A DNA stretch of 64,000 nucleotides from Neodiprion pinetum (lineage: Eukaryota > Arthropoda > Insecta > Hymenoptera > Diprionidae): assembly GCF_021155775.2 (NCBI RefSeq), contig NC_060237.1:16886970-16950969 (forward strand), given 5' to 3'. Below the pieces are notes generated by a model that searched no databases, was not told the origin of the DNA, and saw only the letters and a program-made list of their open reading frames with translations. Every line of letters starts with the position of its first letter. Within the stretch, counting starts at the first letter, position 1. A program made the translations under genes and the position numbers. Below, one piece after another: positions 13,601 through 23,598 of this stretch.

Positions 13601-14075
13601 CCCGTTGTGTCGGTTGAGGTGGCAACGAGCGCGGAACAGACTTTGGACGCGAAGGTCCTGCTGGCGCAGCGGGTTTCGGTGGAGCTGCCGGTGCTGCGGC
13701 TGGTTTTGCAGGGGCGACTGGTACTGCGGGCGGTGCAGGCGGAGTCTGAGACGATGGGGATGGATTGGGAAGCGAAGCAACCTGGACTGGTGTCAAGGTG
13801 TAACCCAAAGCATTCGCCAGACCCCGGACGATGAAACCCAAAGTACGTTTGTCCCGCGGCCTTTCAGTTTCATCATAAACTACTTCCGCATCCTCCGAGT
13901 CTTCGTAGGAAACGGTAGACCGGAGGCGTCTGCTTAGGATACTCTCTACTTTTTCCGTTTGATCGCCGTTATTGAGGCCATCGAAATTTGCAGCGTATCT
14001 CCGAACTTCGCTCCAGTACTGAGCGAGGCAGCTCTGGGCGCATAATAACAGAAGCAAAACAACGTGGAATTTCAT
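10698..14075 (-). CDS. Large secreted, acidic, disordered Pro/Ala- and Glu-rich protein
   Basis: A single uninterrupted frame of 1,125 codons. Residues 1-18 form a clear signal peptide (MKFHVVLLLLLCAQSCLA) followed by Q. The mature part shows no cysteine. Residues 72-92 carry a dibasic site and a hydrophobic block (RPRDKR then TLGFIVRGLANALGY), which could be a processing site followed by a conserved segment. About 100-255 is Pro/Ala-rich, including an (AP)n run near 195-210. About 290-350 is Glu/Lys/Gln-rich and likely coiled coil. From about 350 to 1,050 it is highly charged and low in complexity, with many Tyr-containing acidic stretches. The C-terminus (VHLIGYTQQY) is again less biased. 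I do not recognise a named family; an extracellular-matrix or cuticle-associated role is inference from secretion and composition. The start is supported by the signal peptide directly after ATG. The frame is far too long to be chance, and the many ORFs on both strands here are its shadows. Confidence 0.9.
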   Translation of the reverse strand: MKFHVVLLLLLCAQSCLAQYWSEVRRYAANFDGLNNGDQTEKVESILSRRLRSTVSYEDSEDAEVVYDETERPRDKRTLGFIVRGLANALGYTLTPVQVASLPNPSPSSQTPPAPPAVPVAPAKPAAAPAAPPKPAAPAGPSRPKSVPRSLPPQPTQRETIRLTGVVNFGANANNNLPGQLVQYEQLFHGNSAAGAPAPAPAPAPAPAPKPTLAKIPSPIVPNLIPLLPPTRTPSTTSGTLPAKPPNLIKQEVETEYRNKEDMVTFNVENKDLKSDKDVYFALPNNGHMPEVNWQKGLDERLQQLEERQKAYSDKLKEHEELLAKQQQDHEHTDERFTNREKEIAARDETHIDRPRELERVNIDRDDEVKLEINAEDPKERYENFSHGQEKPSNAEDEEEHPRRYEFEDERSPKQHFEYDEEPKKQEEYEDFPPRHSSYNNEEEQSLPISRHDGTSKSESLQNSYGESLEDQGQIDENIADYFVKFKDPNTGLYIPEKTQDSENYKTESKPWWERNHDERNRENFDDHLAQLKEEYSSPAPELKYEEYELEDRPEESTQSAEKLENANDQDESAPQRNEGSKSPDYSESYGPYEPYMKNQEPDYDLESSTQASDVDQSPKSDLKQDSDGESEDKSEKSKDENSTEKKDIPLYHFDFKSFMPYYSPVTYVYGHNDGMTGLERIMSYNYNSKPKEAEESEKESPVEKKNPNEDEQASIGLPQKLTMKSLHDGESKDIQAWPAPFDFVFDSTEQTNVAELPLVESTPETDIPVESASRNAGSSEGEQTKPVQYFVPGYDSASKTMRGKYQQKNEQEPYKEYSSEPRNAENEYPRLSSGQESDTTQEPHAPYFPSARYDSQESRAQASHDTTRSRDNIQEQRTDQPSEVENHQYTSDEYPYANHQSNYESRGPNANSQHVQVPSIPSSPSSPRQYEPRESYQRQATNEGVHIPGNKDGSQFGKKIYDQPGREPIFSQHYTLAKPRLNGRRFDESTNEQHQAPVQIHSMPHVEDKSTLRFDDPKSAHDFFGFSQNDYDYENGKGSEKSQELKEMNPPAANEEVLDLLVVPEPAPYHYDEKLTEFTDQPESDTEKVKVKEYRNKVATVTVSERKQLSPEGPVHLIGYTQQY

Positions 14076-16379
14076 TATTAATGAGTTAATGGTAACGACT
14101 TCACTACACTTGTCAACTTGAATACTTTTTCAACATGTTGGTAATTAGAATTACTGAATTGTCTCCAGAGCACTGATTAAGTCGCCTGGCACAGCTTTAT
14201 CTAAGCACAACGGATTATTTTTTCACTCTTATCACAAAAACAGTATACAGTCCTTGAATTGATGCGATTAATACAACCACTTAGGTCCGAGCACAACTAA
14301 TTATTCGTATAGTATCTTTACTTTCAAAATACATGAACTAACGATCGGTTTATTATAAAGATTTCGACAATAAGTACTCGGGAATGGTTGCCTGACTCCG
14401 AGGAGAACTTTGACGAGTCTGCAGATGAACTGTCGACCGAGTTATTCAAACAGCGATAAGCAGTAGACTGTCGGTCGTTTCGCTTGTATTTCTGTTGGGG
14501 ACTGGACTGCTGGTGGTTAGAATTTTTGCATAATATCACAAAGAAATGCGAGTTTCACCTGAATTACATGGACATACGCTCGCTGATTTGAAGCAACTGA
14601 AGCGTTACAACGACACGCTGTCAACGGTATCGGACCTATACTGTAGAAATTGGATAATCAGTGCTCAGTTAGGGAGTTAGTCACTGTAAGCATAATGGAG
14701 TGGTGGGCAACTGTTAATAACTATGCTGCAATAAAAATCGATTCTTCACGCCATCGAGCATAGATTCGCTATGCGCGAGCACATGGTCCTGCAATCATTT
14801 CGCCACCAGAAAGGATCAGCACTTTTATTGATTGTTTGATTAACTTTATAACAGATCGTGCTGTCATCTGTGACAAAATATTTGTATCAAGTTTCTCAGC
14901 ACTGTGAAGTATGATGCAACCGATGATGCAAGTTTGACGACAATTGCTAACCACGAAAAAGTAGTTTAGGATTCGAAAACCGGTCGAAATGTGAAGAATT
15001 TTTCAAATTGTTGACACCAATTGATATCTCAAGTTTGACGTTTCCTTTTTACTATTCGATAATAATTTTGCAGTCACGGCACCAAACCCTTCTTCAACTA
15101 ATTCACATATTAGCTAGAAATCCCCAGTTGCATGGCCAACGCTAAAATTACCTTCAATGTTCTTTAGGTAGCATTATCTAACCAGTAAAGTTAATTTCTT
15201 CTTTCTTTTAGTTCCTTTTCTTTTTTTCCTTTGTTTTTCTTCTGCAAAAGATTTTTGCCAAAGTGTCGCACCAGCACGAGTCGCTTTCCTAAATAAAGCA
15301 ACTCCCCAGCTTGCTGGTTGCATCTGGAGAAAGTTTCGTTGATATCAGCTTCCTAGTCTACAGTATGTGTAGTCTAGATTCACTGCGTATACGGCAGGGC
15401 CCACGGCAGCCACAATACTTCGTCTGAGCTGATATAAAAACACGTGTTACTATCCTGGGATTACGTGAATGATGGAATCAGCAGGTGAATACCTTAGCAA
15501 ACCTGCGATGGCCGGATCGAAGTTTCAACAGAACCAGTTCGGCATTGCAAATGAGTCGAGTTCCAGATTTGCTTATTTCCTTTTTACTTGTTCATTTTTT
15601 ACAAGCCTTTCAAATTTAATGCTTGTTGCAAATTAGATTTCTCAATATCATGTCGTGTTTAGAAGAACTTTTTTTTTCAGGATTGAACAGAAATGGAGCA
15701 TTGATAAATATCGCAAACTTGAAATTGAATTCAATCCTGAACATTTCCGATCTAATCTTTTCTGCAATAATGTGGATTCTGTAAAGCATCCCCTTAAAAG
15801 TTGAATAAAGTTTTAAGGTGGCATCAAGAAAAAAATTTGAGCATTTACGATAAAGATATATAATCAAGTATAGATAAATTTCTCCTAGTTATGCGCAAGA
15901 ATCGATTTCCAAACAAAAAAACTAACACCAGACCAGTTAAACGACTGTCAATGTGGTGTGGTTCATAACTCACTCTTGACTTATCTGTACAGGTATATCC
16001 GTACACGAATTATATCCGTGAATGAAAATGGACGTATTACATCACTCGACTTGTTCGTGAAATGGCAAATTTAGAGAAACGCAATGAGGCCTGTAGAACG
16101 AAGTGAATTATAGTATTGATGCCCCCTCTGGTTTTCCGTACTTTCTAGGTATTCAATTTAGTCTGATAGGTCCTCGTCTCACGGGATGTGAAGTTATGTA
16201 TCTTAAGCAAATTTTTATGCCTATAAATGCCCTCAACACGCCCAACGTTACATACTTGGCATATCTGTAAATGGAAGCAGCCACTTAACAGTCAGGAGGT
16301 TGTTCGTGTGAGGTATGGTCACTTCAAGATCTAGAATTTACCATAATCTAGAAAAACAAGTTAGACCTAGGCGGTCTGG
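14076..16379. other. Divergent intergenic region between two secreted-protein genes
   Basis: About 2.3 kb between the start of the minus-strand gene and the TATA box of the plus-strand gene. It must hold the 5' UTR and promoter of the former. A good minus-strand splice donor (CAG|GTGAAA) near 14,558 may end a non-coding first exon, but I see no strong matching acceptor. No coding sequence is recognised. Confidence 0.4.
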
Positions 16380-16416
16380 TATAAAAGAAGTGCTTGTGCT
16401 GCGAATGCTATCAGTT
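16380..16416 (+). promoter_or_regulatory. TATA box plus initiator
   Basis: TATAAAAG at 16,380-16,387 is followed by the arthropod initiator TCAGTT at 16,411-16,416. If the A at 16,413 is the start site, the TATA box lies about 33 bp upstream, the normal spacing. The predicted 5' UTR before the ATG at 16,443 is only 30 nt. This arrangement is typical of strongly expressed, tissue-restricted insect genes. Confidence 0.75.
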
Positions 16417-16442
16417 CAGCAGATCGTGTGATAACCCAAAGC

Positions 16443-17119
16443 ATGAAGCTGTCGGTAAGACTTCTAACTCATGAAGCCGACTCATTTGGCAAAGTTTTTC
16501 GAAAGGGTTAACAAGTGACCCCCTGACGCCCCCCAGGCTAGTCAATAACAGTGTTTCAATGCGTTTTAGTTGATGTTACTGGGGCTGCTAGTCCTGGCCA
16601 CGAATGCTCTAAGCCAGGAGTCAGCCTCTCCAACGAAAGTTGGCGATACCAACGAAATACCGGCAGGTGTCATAATCACCCAAGCACAGCCCATCCAGGA
16701 ACCAGCACAGACGGAAGATAAGAAACTAAATAAGCGTAGCTATGGGTGGGGACCCTGGGATTGGCCCGGATATAGTCACGGATGGCCCTGGTACGTATCC
16801 TCCTTTCTTCAGAACATCTTTAAAACGCTGATCAACACTTTTGCTATAGCGTAAGGCCTTGAAATGCACAAATTAAGATCCTAAAACCGTTTAAATATCT
16901 CAAAGCGATTCTTCGAAACAAAAACGAATATTTCCTAGGCCCGGATGGAGTCACGGCTGGGGTCACGGAGGATGGAGTGGTCACGGAGGTCACGGAGGTC
17001 ACGGAGGTCACGGAGGGTATGGTGGTCACGGAGGTGGTTGGCACGGGGGTTGGTACGGTGGTCACGGTTGGCCGTGGTGGTATGGCGGGCATGGCGGTGG
17101 CTGGCACGGGAAATGGTAG
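16443..17119 (+). CDS. Small secreted Gly/His/Trp-rich protein, three exons
   Basis: Exons 16,443-16,454, 16,570-16,790 and 16,939-17,119 join in frame to 137 codons plus TAG. All boundaries are GT-AG: GTAAGA donor, TTTTAG acceptor, GTACGT donor, CCTAG acceptor. The first exon encodes only MKLS, and the signal peptide (MKLSLMLLGLLVLATNALSQ) spans the first intron, a layout common in insect cuticle and secreted-peptide genes. A short acidic/Gln-rich propiece ends at a dibasic site (LNKR). The rest is made almost wholly of Gly, His, Trp and Tyr, with four GHG-type triplet repeats (GGTCACGGA units near 16,985-17,015) and a GWHGKW end. No cysteine was seen. The role is unknown; candidates are a structural cuticle or silk-like component, a metal-binding peptide, or a glycine-rich antimicrobial peptide. 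The promoter and poly(A) signal support a real gene. Confidence 0.85.
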
Positions 17120-17519
17120 ACTATTTGTTCTTTTCATCTTCCACACGGTGGCCAATAAGGCGGAGCGGACGATGCCCCCGACGAAGGTCGCTGACAATGA
17201 GCTCGTGAATTTGAGGTCACTCTCTCACCCCGAGAAAGTGCGATTCAATGCGTCCCGTTAAACGCGGAGAATAGTTATCACCGTAACATCGACGCGAGCC
17301 ATTTCCTGGTACACTCAACTATTCATCTCCACGATCCAGCTACTGTACATTTATCATTTTACATCAGTACTTGCGGCAATTTTCAATCATCGTCACTTAC
17401 AATTAGTTTTTATTTTTGTATTATGATTATTATCATTATTCGTTGTTTATCTTCGCATTTTCATGCTCGGTGTTAGATTCGTTGTTTTTAACTAACTGTA
17501 TACTTGTATCTACTCGGAC

Positions 17520-17525
17520 AATAAA
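17520..17525 (+). terminator. Poly(A) signal AATAAA
   Basis: AATAAA about 400 bp after the stop codon of the Gly/His/Trp-rich gene, at the end of an A+T-rich 3' region without other ORFs. Confidence 0.5.
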
Positions 17526-20315
17526 CTAAGCGAATAACAGCCGAATGGTATCAGCCTTTCTTTTTTCGTTCACGTACCTTAACTCTTTTCTCCATATAAG
17601 CTGACAGAAGTTCTTCGCATATCGTCAAATTCCTATCCGTATCCTGTGAAAGTATACGACATCGCAAATTACAAAAAGCGGAAACGGCGGGTATAAAAAC
17701 TATATTCGAAATTACCTTCAAAACGTTTGTCAGGTCTCTTATTTTTTTCAATTTGTCGCACTGATCCGTCATTGCAAGTTGCGACTAGTCTCAAAGGACT
17801 TGGAAAGTGTAATAGCGCACTGGCTACGAATCTATATGGTGGATAATATATACGGTTATATTGTTGCTTAGGAACAGGATGAAAACACAAGGAAACCAAG
17901 AAACTCTACTCAGTTATTCAAAAATCAATGGGCAATATAGCATACGGAATCATGTTTTCGGTGATTGAGAGTCAGGCGACATGATTTAAACTCACGATAT
18001 CGACGACGCGTTTCTACATATTTTGACTTGTCAGGTTTGTGATGAACTTCGTCGATTTATTTGACTTACGTACCGGTGTAGAGCGAGACAATACCTAGCG
18101 AAAAGTCGAACAAAGTGTTTCGAGATTTGGTTCATCCTTTCGCTGCTCTGATAACTCGGAGCATCCGGCAGCTGTGAAGGAAGGAATATCGATCCGAAAC
18201 AAATAACCGACCGTCGGCAGTCCGGAAACGAATGTTCGATCTGAACTCCGTCGATTCGGCGAATTCAAACGGTAACAAAAGCAGGAAATTCTACAATTAG
18301 AAATTGTACTCATTGTCAGCTCGCGATCAGTCGGATGATTTGGAACGGTATGTCTTGGTCAGAGTTTAGCCTAATGTTTTAGGTAAATCTCTAAAATTTA
18401 TTTATGTAGCTGGCGAATTTATATTCGATGTAGACCGAAGGAAGGTTTACCTTTAGTATTCACTAATTCTAAAATAAACTAGGGTAACAATGCTCTTACT
18501 ATGGTAATGTAGAGAACTCGAACGAATCTGTAGGTTAGAGCTAAATTTCGTAAAGATATGCTGCGTGCTGCAATATCGTAGAATCTGTAACGAACACTGT
18601 TGACAATTGAGTCTGCAATGAAATTACCAGTGAAATGTCACTGTTTTGATCAAAAAAGGAGTGGGTCTTTGTTGCATTCAAAGAATTTAGGAAGGTGTTT
18701 AAGCATTCTGATACCTCGACGTGGAATGTAACTTGTAAATGCACGTATACTGTTATACAAAATTCTTGCTTCATGTAATTCTTAATGACATTTATAGATA
18801 ATTTACAGATATAGGAAATTGCATGTATGCAAGTCATTAACGACTTCAGATGAATATTTTAGACAATTTATCTCTTTATTTCTCATCCACTCCGTGCCTG
18901 TATTTGATTACTTCGCAGTAATTGAACATTTCTATATTCACCTACGTCAAGAGCACATAAACTTTGTCAAACGTTCTGAAAAACTTTTGGAGGCGTGTGT
19001 AGCCCGAGTGCTTGTTCTGACGTATTTTAAGGTTGAAATTTCGGAAATTATAGACATTAATCGTGTTCTATTTCAATTTACCGCAACCACTGCGCCACAA
19101 ATAATCAAGGGGGAATTGCCTCAACGAATAATGAATTATTTATTATAGGAACAACTTACTTGTTTAGTTTGGATAACGCGTAACCGAGAAAAATACAAGA
19201 AAACATCACTGTAAATTTTTGAATTAGGGAATTTCTGCCTAATCGTTGGTCTCGATATACTAACGTTACCGGGCTAACATTTTGGACGGTGGAATCTAAC
19301 GGTTTTGGCTCCAAATTTCTTTACGATATAGCCACACGTTCGGTCAATAAGACATTTTTATCCGTAGGGTAAGCCCAGAATAAACAAATGAAAGATCGTG
19401 TATAAAGATTTTAGATGGTAATTCAAGGTTACAGTAGTGCGACGATTTGTATTGGAAATAGGAGAAGAGACGGAGAGGGAGAGAGAGAGAGACGAGTTTG
19501 GGTCGAAATAGTTAGTAGATCTACGTAGCTCGAGAAAATAAGACGTGTGACAATGGTGATTTGCAGCGAAACCCTGGCCAGGTAGAAATTTTAACTAAAT
19601 ATAGAACTGAGAACAAAAAGACCTCAACCACAATCTTCTTTATTCATTATTGACATCGTCCATCGTCTTCTGTACACATCTGTATGTCAGCCGAAAACCA
19701 CCTCGCTCGTCTCAGTTTTATTTTACGGATAATTTTCTCCTTACTCATCATTTTCTTCTTTTTATTTATACATGTGTGTGTTATTTGTTATTTATTATTA
19801 GTATTTGTTTTTTTTTTTTAAACTATCAGGCTAAGTTTGTTAGACCTGCGACGAGTAGTGTCCCTTTTATCCTGTAAACATAAAATAGCTAAGTTAAGAA
19901 AGTGTGGAGAAATAAAAAAGCAAAAAATATAAATTCCAAAAGTTATATAAAGAACTCATTTTCTCTTGGTGTCTGATTCGATGTGTTTGTGTCTTTTTCT
20001 TATTTTAGTGCATAAATCGCAGAAAAAATAAAATCCTTACAGTAGTTGTTGAGGAGAAAAATAGCTTTTTATGTACTGACTGTTCTTTTTGCAATCTTAT
20101 GTTTCATCACATAAATAGATGTATTCAATCAGGTACTTAAAAGCTTGGATTCTCTGCAGTTTTATCGGTCGATGATCGAATTTCGTCAAAGACCTTGATC
20201 AGCTGTTGCTGATATCAGTTGGAAGAAAATTTTCGTAAATACTATGGGAAAAGAATAAAACATTGTTATTTATAGGGATTGAAAACAGAACCGCAGCAGA
20301 GGTCCGCACAGATAA
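17526..20315. other. Intergenic, no supported gene
   Basis: Only short ORFs without recognisable motifs on either strand (for example 18,541-18,837 minus and 18,819-19,148 plus). A GA-rich low-complexity tract lies at 19,461-19,494 and a poly(T) run near 19,808-19,819. Confidence 0.5.
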
Positions 20316-20516
20316 TACGTAAAGTTATAAATTGCATTCTAATTCTATTATTTCTAAACAACATGGCACTACTTTACGTGAATGAACATCTTTTACAATC
20401 GAACACAACCTATCAAATTTCCGTCTGTAAAAACTTTACGTGAATTACATACATTTTTTACGTATTCTACGTATATAAGTTACGTCTCCAGTTTCTTACG
20501 TAATGTATTATACGTT
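20316..20516. repeat. Cluster of eight TACGT motifs
   Basis: Eight TACGT occurrences in about 200 bp, including two TTTACGTGAAT copies and one TTACGTAA palindrome near 20,496. TTACGTAA matches the known PAR-bZIP / E4BP4-type site. It could be regulatory or a decayed repeat; it abuts the hAT insertion site. Confidence 0.35.
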
Positions 20517-20566
20517 AGCAGCATGGCATTTGCGCAACGCAGGCGTGTAGTCATTGTCAGAATCTT

Positions 20567-20574
20567 ACTTCCGT
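20567..20574. repeat. hAT target-site duplication, left copy
   Basis: ACTTCCGT directly before the left terminus, identical to the copy at 23,546-23,553. Eight bp is the hallmark duplication length of hAT transposons. Confidence 0.9.
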
Positions 20575-23545
20575 TAGGGTTCCCAACTTAGGGATTTTCC
20601 CGCCAAATTTAGGGGGTAAATAAGTGGGATGAGATTTTTTTAGGGGCTTTATATTTTTAGGGGGTATATTTAGGGATTTTTTGACTTCGTATATATATAT
20701 ATATATTTTTTTTTATTGAGAAAAATAAAGATGTAAAAGTATAGGCCCTGGGACAATAGAAACTTAAAGCTAATCATATTTATTTGTTGACCTAGCGACT
20801 TAGCGACATCTAGTACAAATATATTACAACTACTTTACGGTGACTGGTGGTTATTTTTCCTATGCTTAATGGAAATACATACGTTGATTTTTGTTTACTT
20901 GTTTAATTCACTTTTGTTATTGTACTGCTGTGTCGACAAGCAATTTGTTAATGATGCCTAAAGAAACTAAAATTAAAAAGAAGTACAGTCAGAAGTACAC
21001 GAAGATTTGGGAAATAGATCCAGATTTGAAAGGTAAAGAAATTTCATTGCACTTTTGTAATTTATAAGTAATCAAGATAGACAATGTTAAATTCAATATT
21101 TATGATCTTTTACCATAGAATCATCGGCGTCATCGAATTATAGCAGTACCCGTTCTTCAATAAAATTCAAAAGAGGTATTTTTTATTTTATTTAGGTACA
21201 TAACCGACAATCAATGTTATGACTACGCACGTTTTTTGGAATGGATTGGTCGGGCAGTACAGGATGTTTGTGATGTCTTATTTTTTCAGGTTTTTTAAAG
21301 ATTGTTTGGAGTCTGGTGTGGACATATATACAATATACAGACACATATACATATGCATATATATATTCATATACAAATACATATACTATAAAATATTTAT
21401 AAAAAATTATGTGTTGTTGTTATTGTCATGATTGAATGTTTTCCTATTTGTTGTGACTTACTATACTTATATCTGTATAGGTATTGAAGTCATGTATCGT
21501 TATTTACAATTCATGTTTTTATTACAGGTTGGCTTGCACCTGATGTTACGAATGACACATTGGTGACTTGTAAATATTGCCGTGTAGTGTAAAATCCCAT
21601 AAGAAAGATTTGCGCTGTCATGCTAAAACTGAAAAACATAAAAAAGCCACAGTCTGGGAAAACTCAGCAAAGGCATGTAAATCTATATCTCAAATATATA
21701 AGCCAGCCTTGTCAGAAAATAAAAAAAATCGCCGAGTTGAAAATGACTGCCTTTATCGCCGAGCACTGTTCGTTGTTAACGGTAGATCATTTAATTAATA
21801 TACTTCCTCAGTTGGATCCTTCATCGGATGCTCTAACAAGCTTTAAACTTCATCGCACTGAGTGTTCGATGTTAATAAAAAATGTGCTTGGTCCATCAAT
21901 GCATGAAGCTTTAGTTGACGAGATAGGAGATTTTCCGTATTCGATTATTACCGATGAAAGCACTCATATTTCGACACAAAAAGTGTTATGGTGCTCTTTT
22001 TTTCACACAAGACATAGCAAGTTGTCACAACTTTCTATAAAATAATAAAGATAGTAGAAGAATATGACGCAAAAAGTGTACATGAAGCAATTATAAATTA
22101 ACTCAAAAAGGATGGCTTAAAAATTGAAAATATCATCGGAATCGGCGTTGATTGAGCAAACGCTACGGTACGTAAACATAATTCGGTGACTGCTATATTA
22201 AAAAGGGAACTGCCTGATTTAATTATTGTCAAACGTGTTAGCCACTTTTTGTATTTATGTGCGAACAAAGCGGCTAAACTATTACCACGCCAATTAGAAT
22301 TTCTTGTGAGAGAAACCCATAATTTGTTTTCACACAGCCCTAAATGTTTGGACCACTACAAAACATTATTCGAAAAATAATTAAAGCTGCTTTTTTCAAT
22401 TGCTAAATCTAATGACTATATAATGTTACATGGTAGAACAGCTTTATGATATCATGCGGAGGCTTCCTTTTAAAGTTTATTTGATTTTTCTAAAAAAATG
22501 AATTAAAAAATGGTACTCAATTAAATTTACTTTTTGAAAGTGACAACGTTGAGCCTACCAAATTATTTGAGGATTTGTTATTGTTATACAAAAACTTGCT
22601 AAGACGACTTGTTGTACCTTCACAATTGGAAAAATTGGTGGACTGTGAATTGGTAGAATTTAATTTCCGCGAGCATCTGATGCATACAGCATCAATGCAT
22701 TTCGGTTTTGATTTTCAAAATATATCACAAGAACTTGAGGAAAATGATTTGTTGGATGTCAGAGAAAGATGCAAGAATTTTTTATGTGTCTGGCCGAGCA
22801 GATCCAAAAAAGGCTTCCGGATAATTTATCAATGTTAAAAATACTTGCTGATTTGCACTCAAAGGTTGCTACATCTCAGGTCAACCACGATATAACACCA
22901 ATATTGAATCACATTCAGCGAACTCATATTTATGTCAACAAAAATGACATCGAGTCTAAGTGGAACCAATTGAGTAACAAAACATGGTCGAATACTTTTA
23001 CTTCAGCTGATTTTTATTTTAAAGTTTATAATGATTGTGACACAGCTGGCTGTAAACGTTTTGAAAATGTCTCAAAATGCGGACTAGCATTTGTCATGAT
23101 TCCAATTTCAAACGCAAGTATCGAACGCGCATTATCTCCATCTATAAAATCGTCGAAAATAAGTTGCGGAATAGACTATCTATTGAAATGTTACAAAGTG
23201 TGATGATGGGCCGATTCACCTTAAATCGAGATGGTGGATCTTGCGCAACATTTAATCCATCCGCTAAAATGTTAAGTTTATTCAATGTCAACATATATGA
23301 TTTCAAAAAATCTGAATCTTCAGAAGAAAACGAAATTATATTTGAAGGATTAAATGATTTATGAATAAAGAATATTAAAAAATATTACAGCATATTACTT
23401 ATTATTTATTAAATATTATTAATTTATTATTTATTATTTTATACAGAATATTGTTTTTTCCGGAGGGTTTCTAAGTAATGGGGCGATATTGGAAGTTTTT
23501 CACTTCAGCTTTAGGGATGAATATTTCTGAGTGTTGGTAACACTG
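20575..23545 (+). mobile_element. hAT transposon, full length but inactive
   Basis: A 2,971 bp element with imperfect terminal inverted repeats: TAGGGTTCCCAAC at the left and, read from the right end inwards, CAGTGTTACCAAC (10 of 13 matching). An exact 8 bp ACTTCCGT duplication flanks it. The left subterminal region repeats TTTAGGG-type motifs several times (20,585-20,690), as expected for transposase-binding repeats. A TATA microsatellite lies at about 20,690-20,706. Inside is a broken transposase gene in the plus orientation. Confidence 0.92.
20951..23363 (+). pseudogene. hAT transposase with BED zinc finger, degenerate
   Basis: The first exon starts at 20,951 or 20,954 and probably runs to a donor at 21,032 (AAAG|GTAAAG), continuing after TTATTACAG at 21,526. 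A BED-type zinc finger follows: CKYC, then a frameshift, then LRCHAKTEKH. Next comes an RNase H-like core with the first catalytic Asp in ITDESTHIS near 21,950. At the second catalytic Asp (IGIGVD, near 22,150) the next codon is TGA. Further stops and frameshifts separate fragments at 22,186-22,380, 22,575-22,838 and 22,769-23,203. The C-terminal hAT dimerisation signature is split over two frames (SNASIERALS, then RLSIEMLQSVMMGRF). Multiple lesions make it non-functional, though its age appears moderate because long stretches still read well. Confidence 0.9.
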
Positions 23546-23553
23546 ACTTCCGT
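23546..23553. repeat. hAT target-site duplication, right copy
   Basis: ACTTCCGT directly after the right terminus ...TTGGTAACACTG; identical to 20,567-20,574. Confidence 0.9.
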
Positions 23554-23598
23554 AGACTTATTATGGACAGAGCCATCCCTTGCCGAAAGAATAGTGAA

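Noticed and set aside
16844..17261. Additional ORFs in other frames over the Gly/His/Trp-rich gene
   Set aside because: Shadows of the GGTCACGGA repeat; the spliced frame has signal peptide, splice sites and stop.
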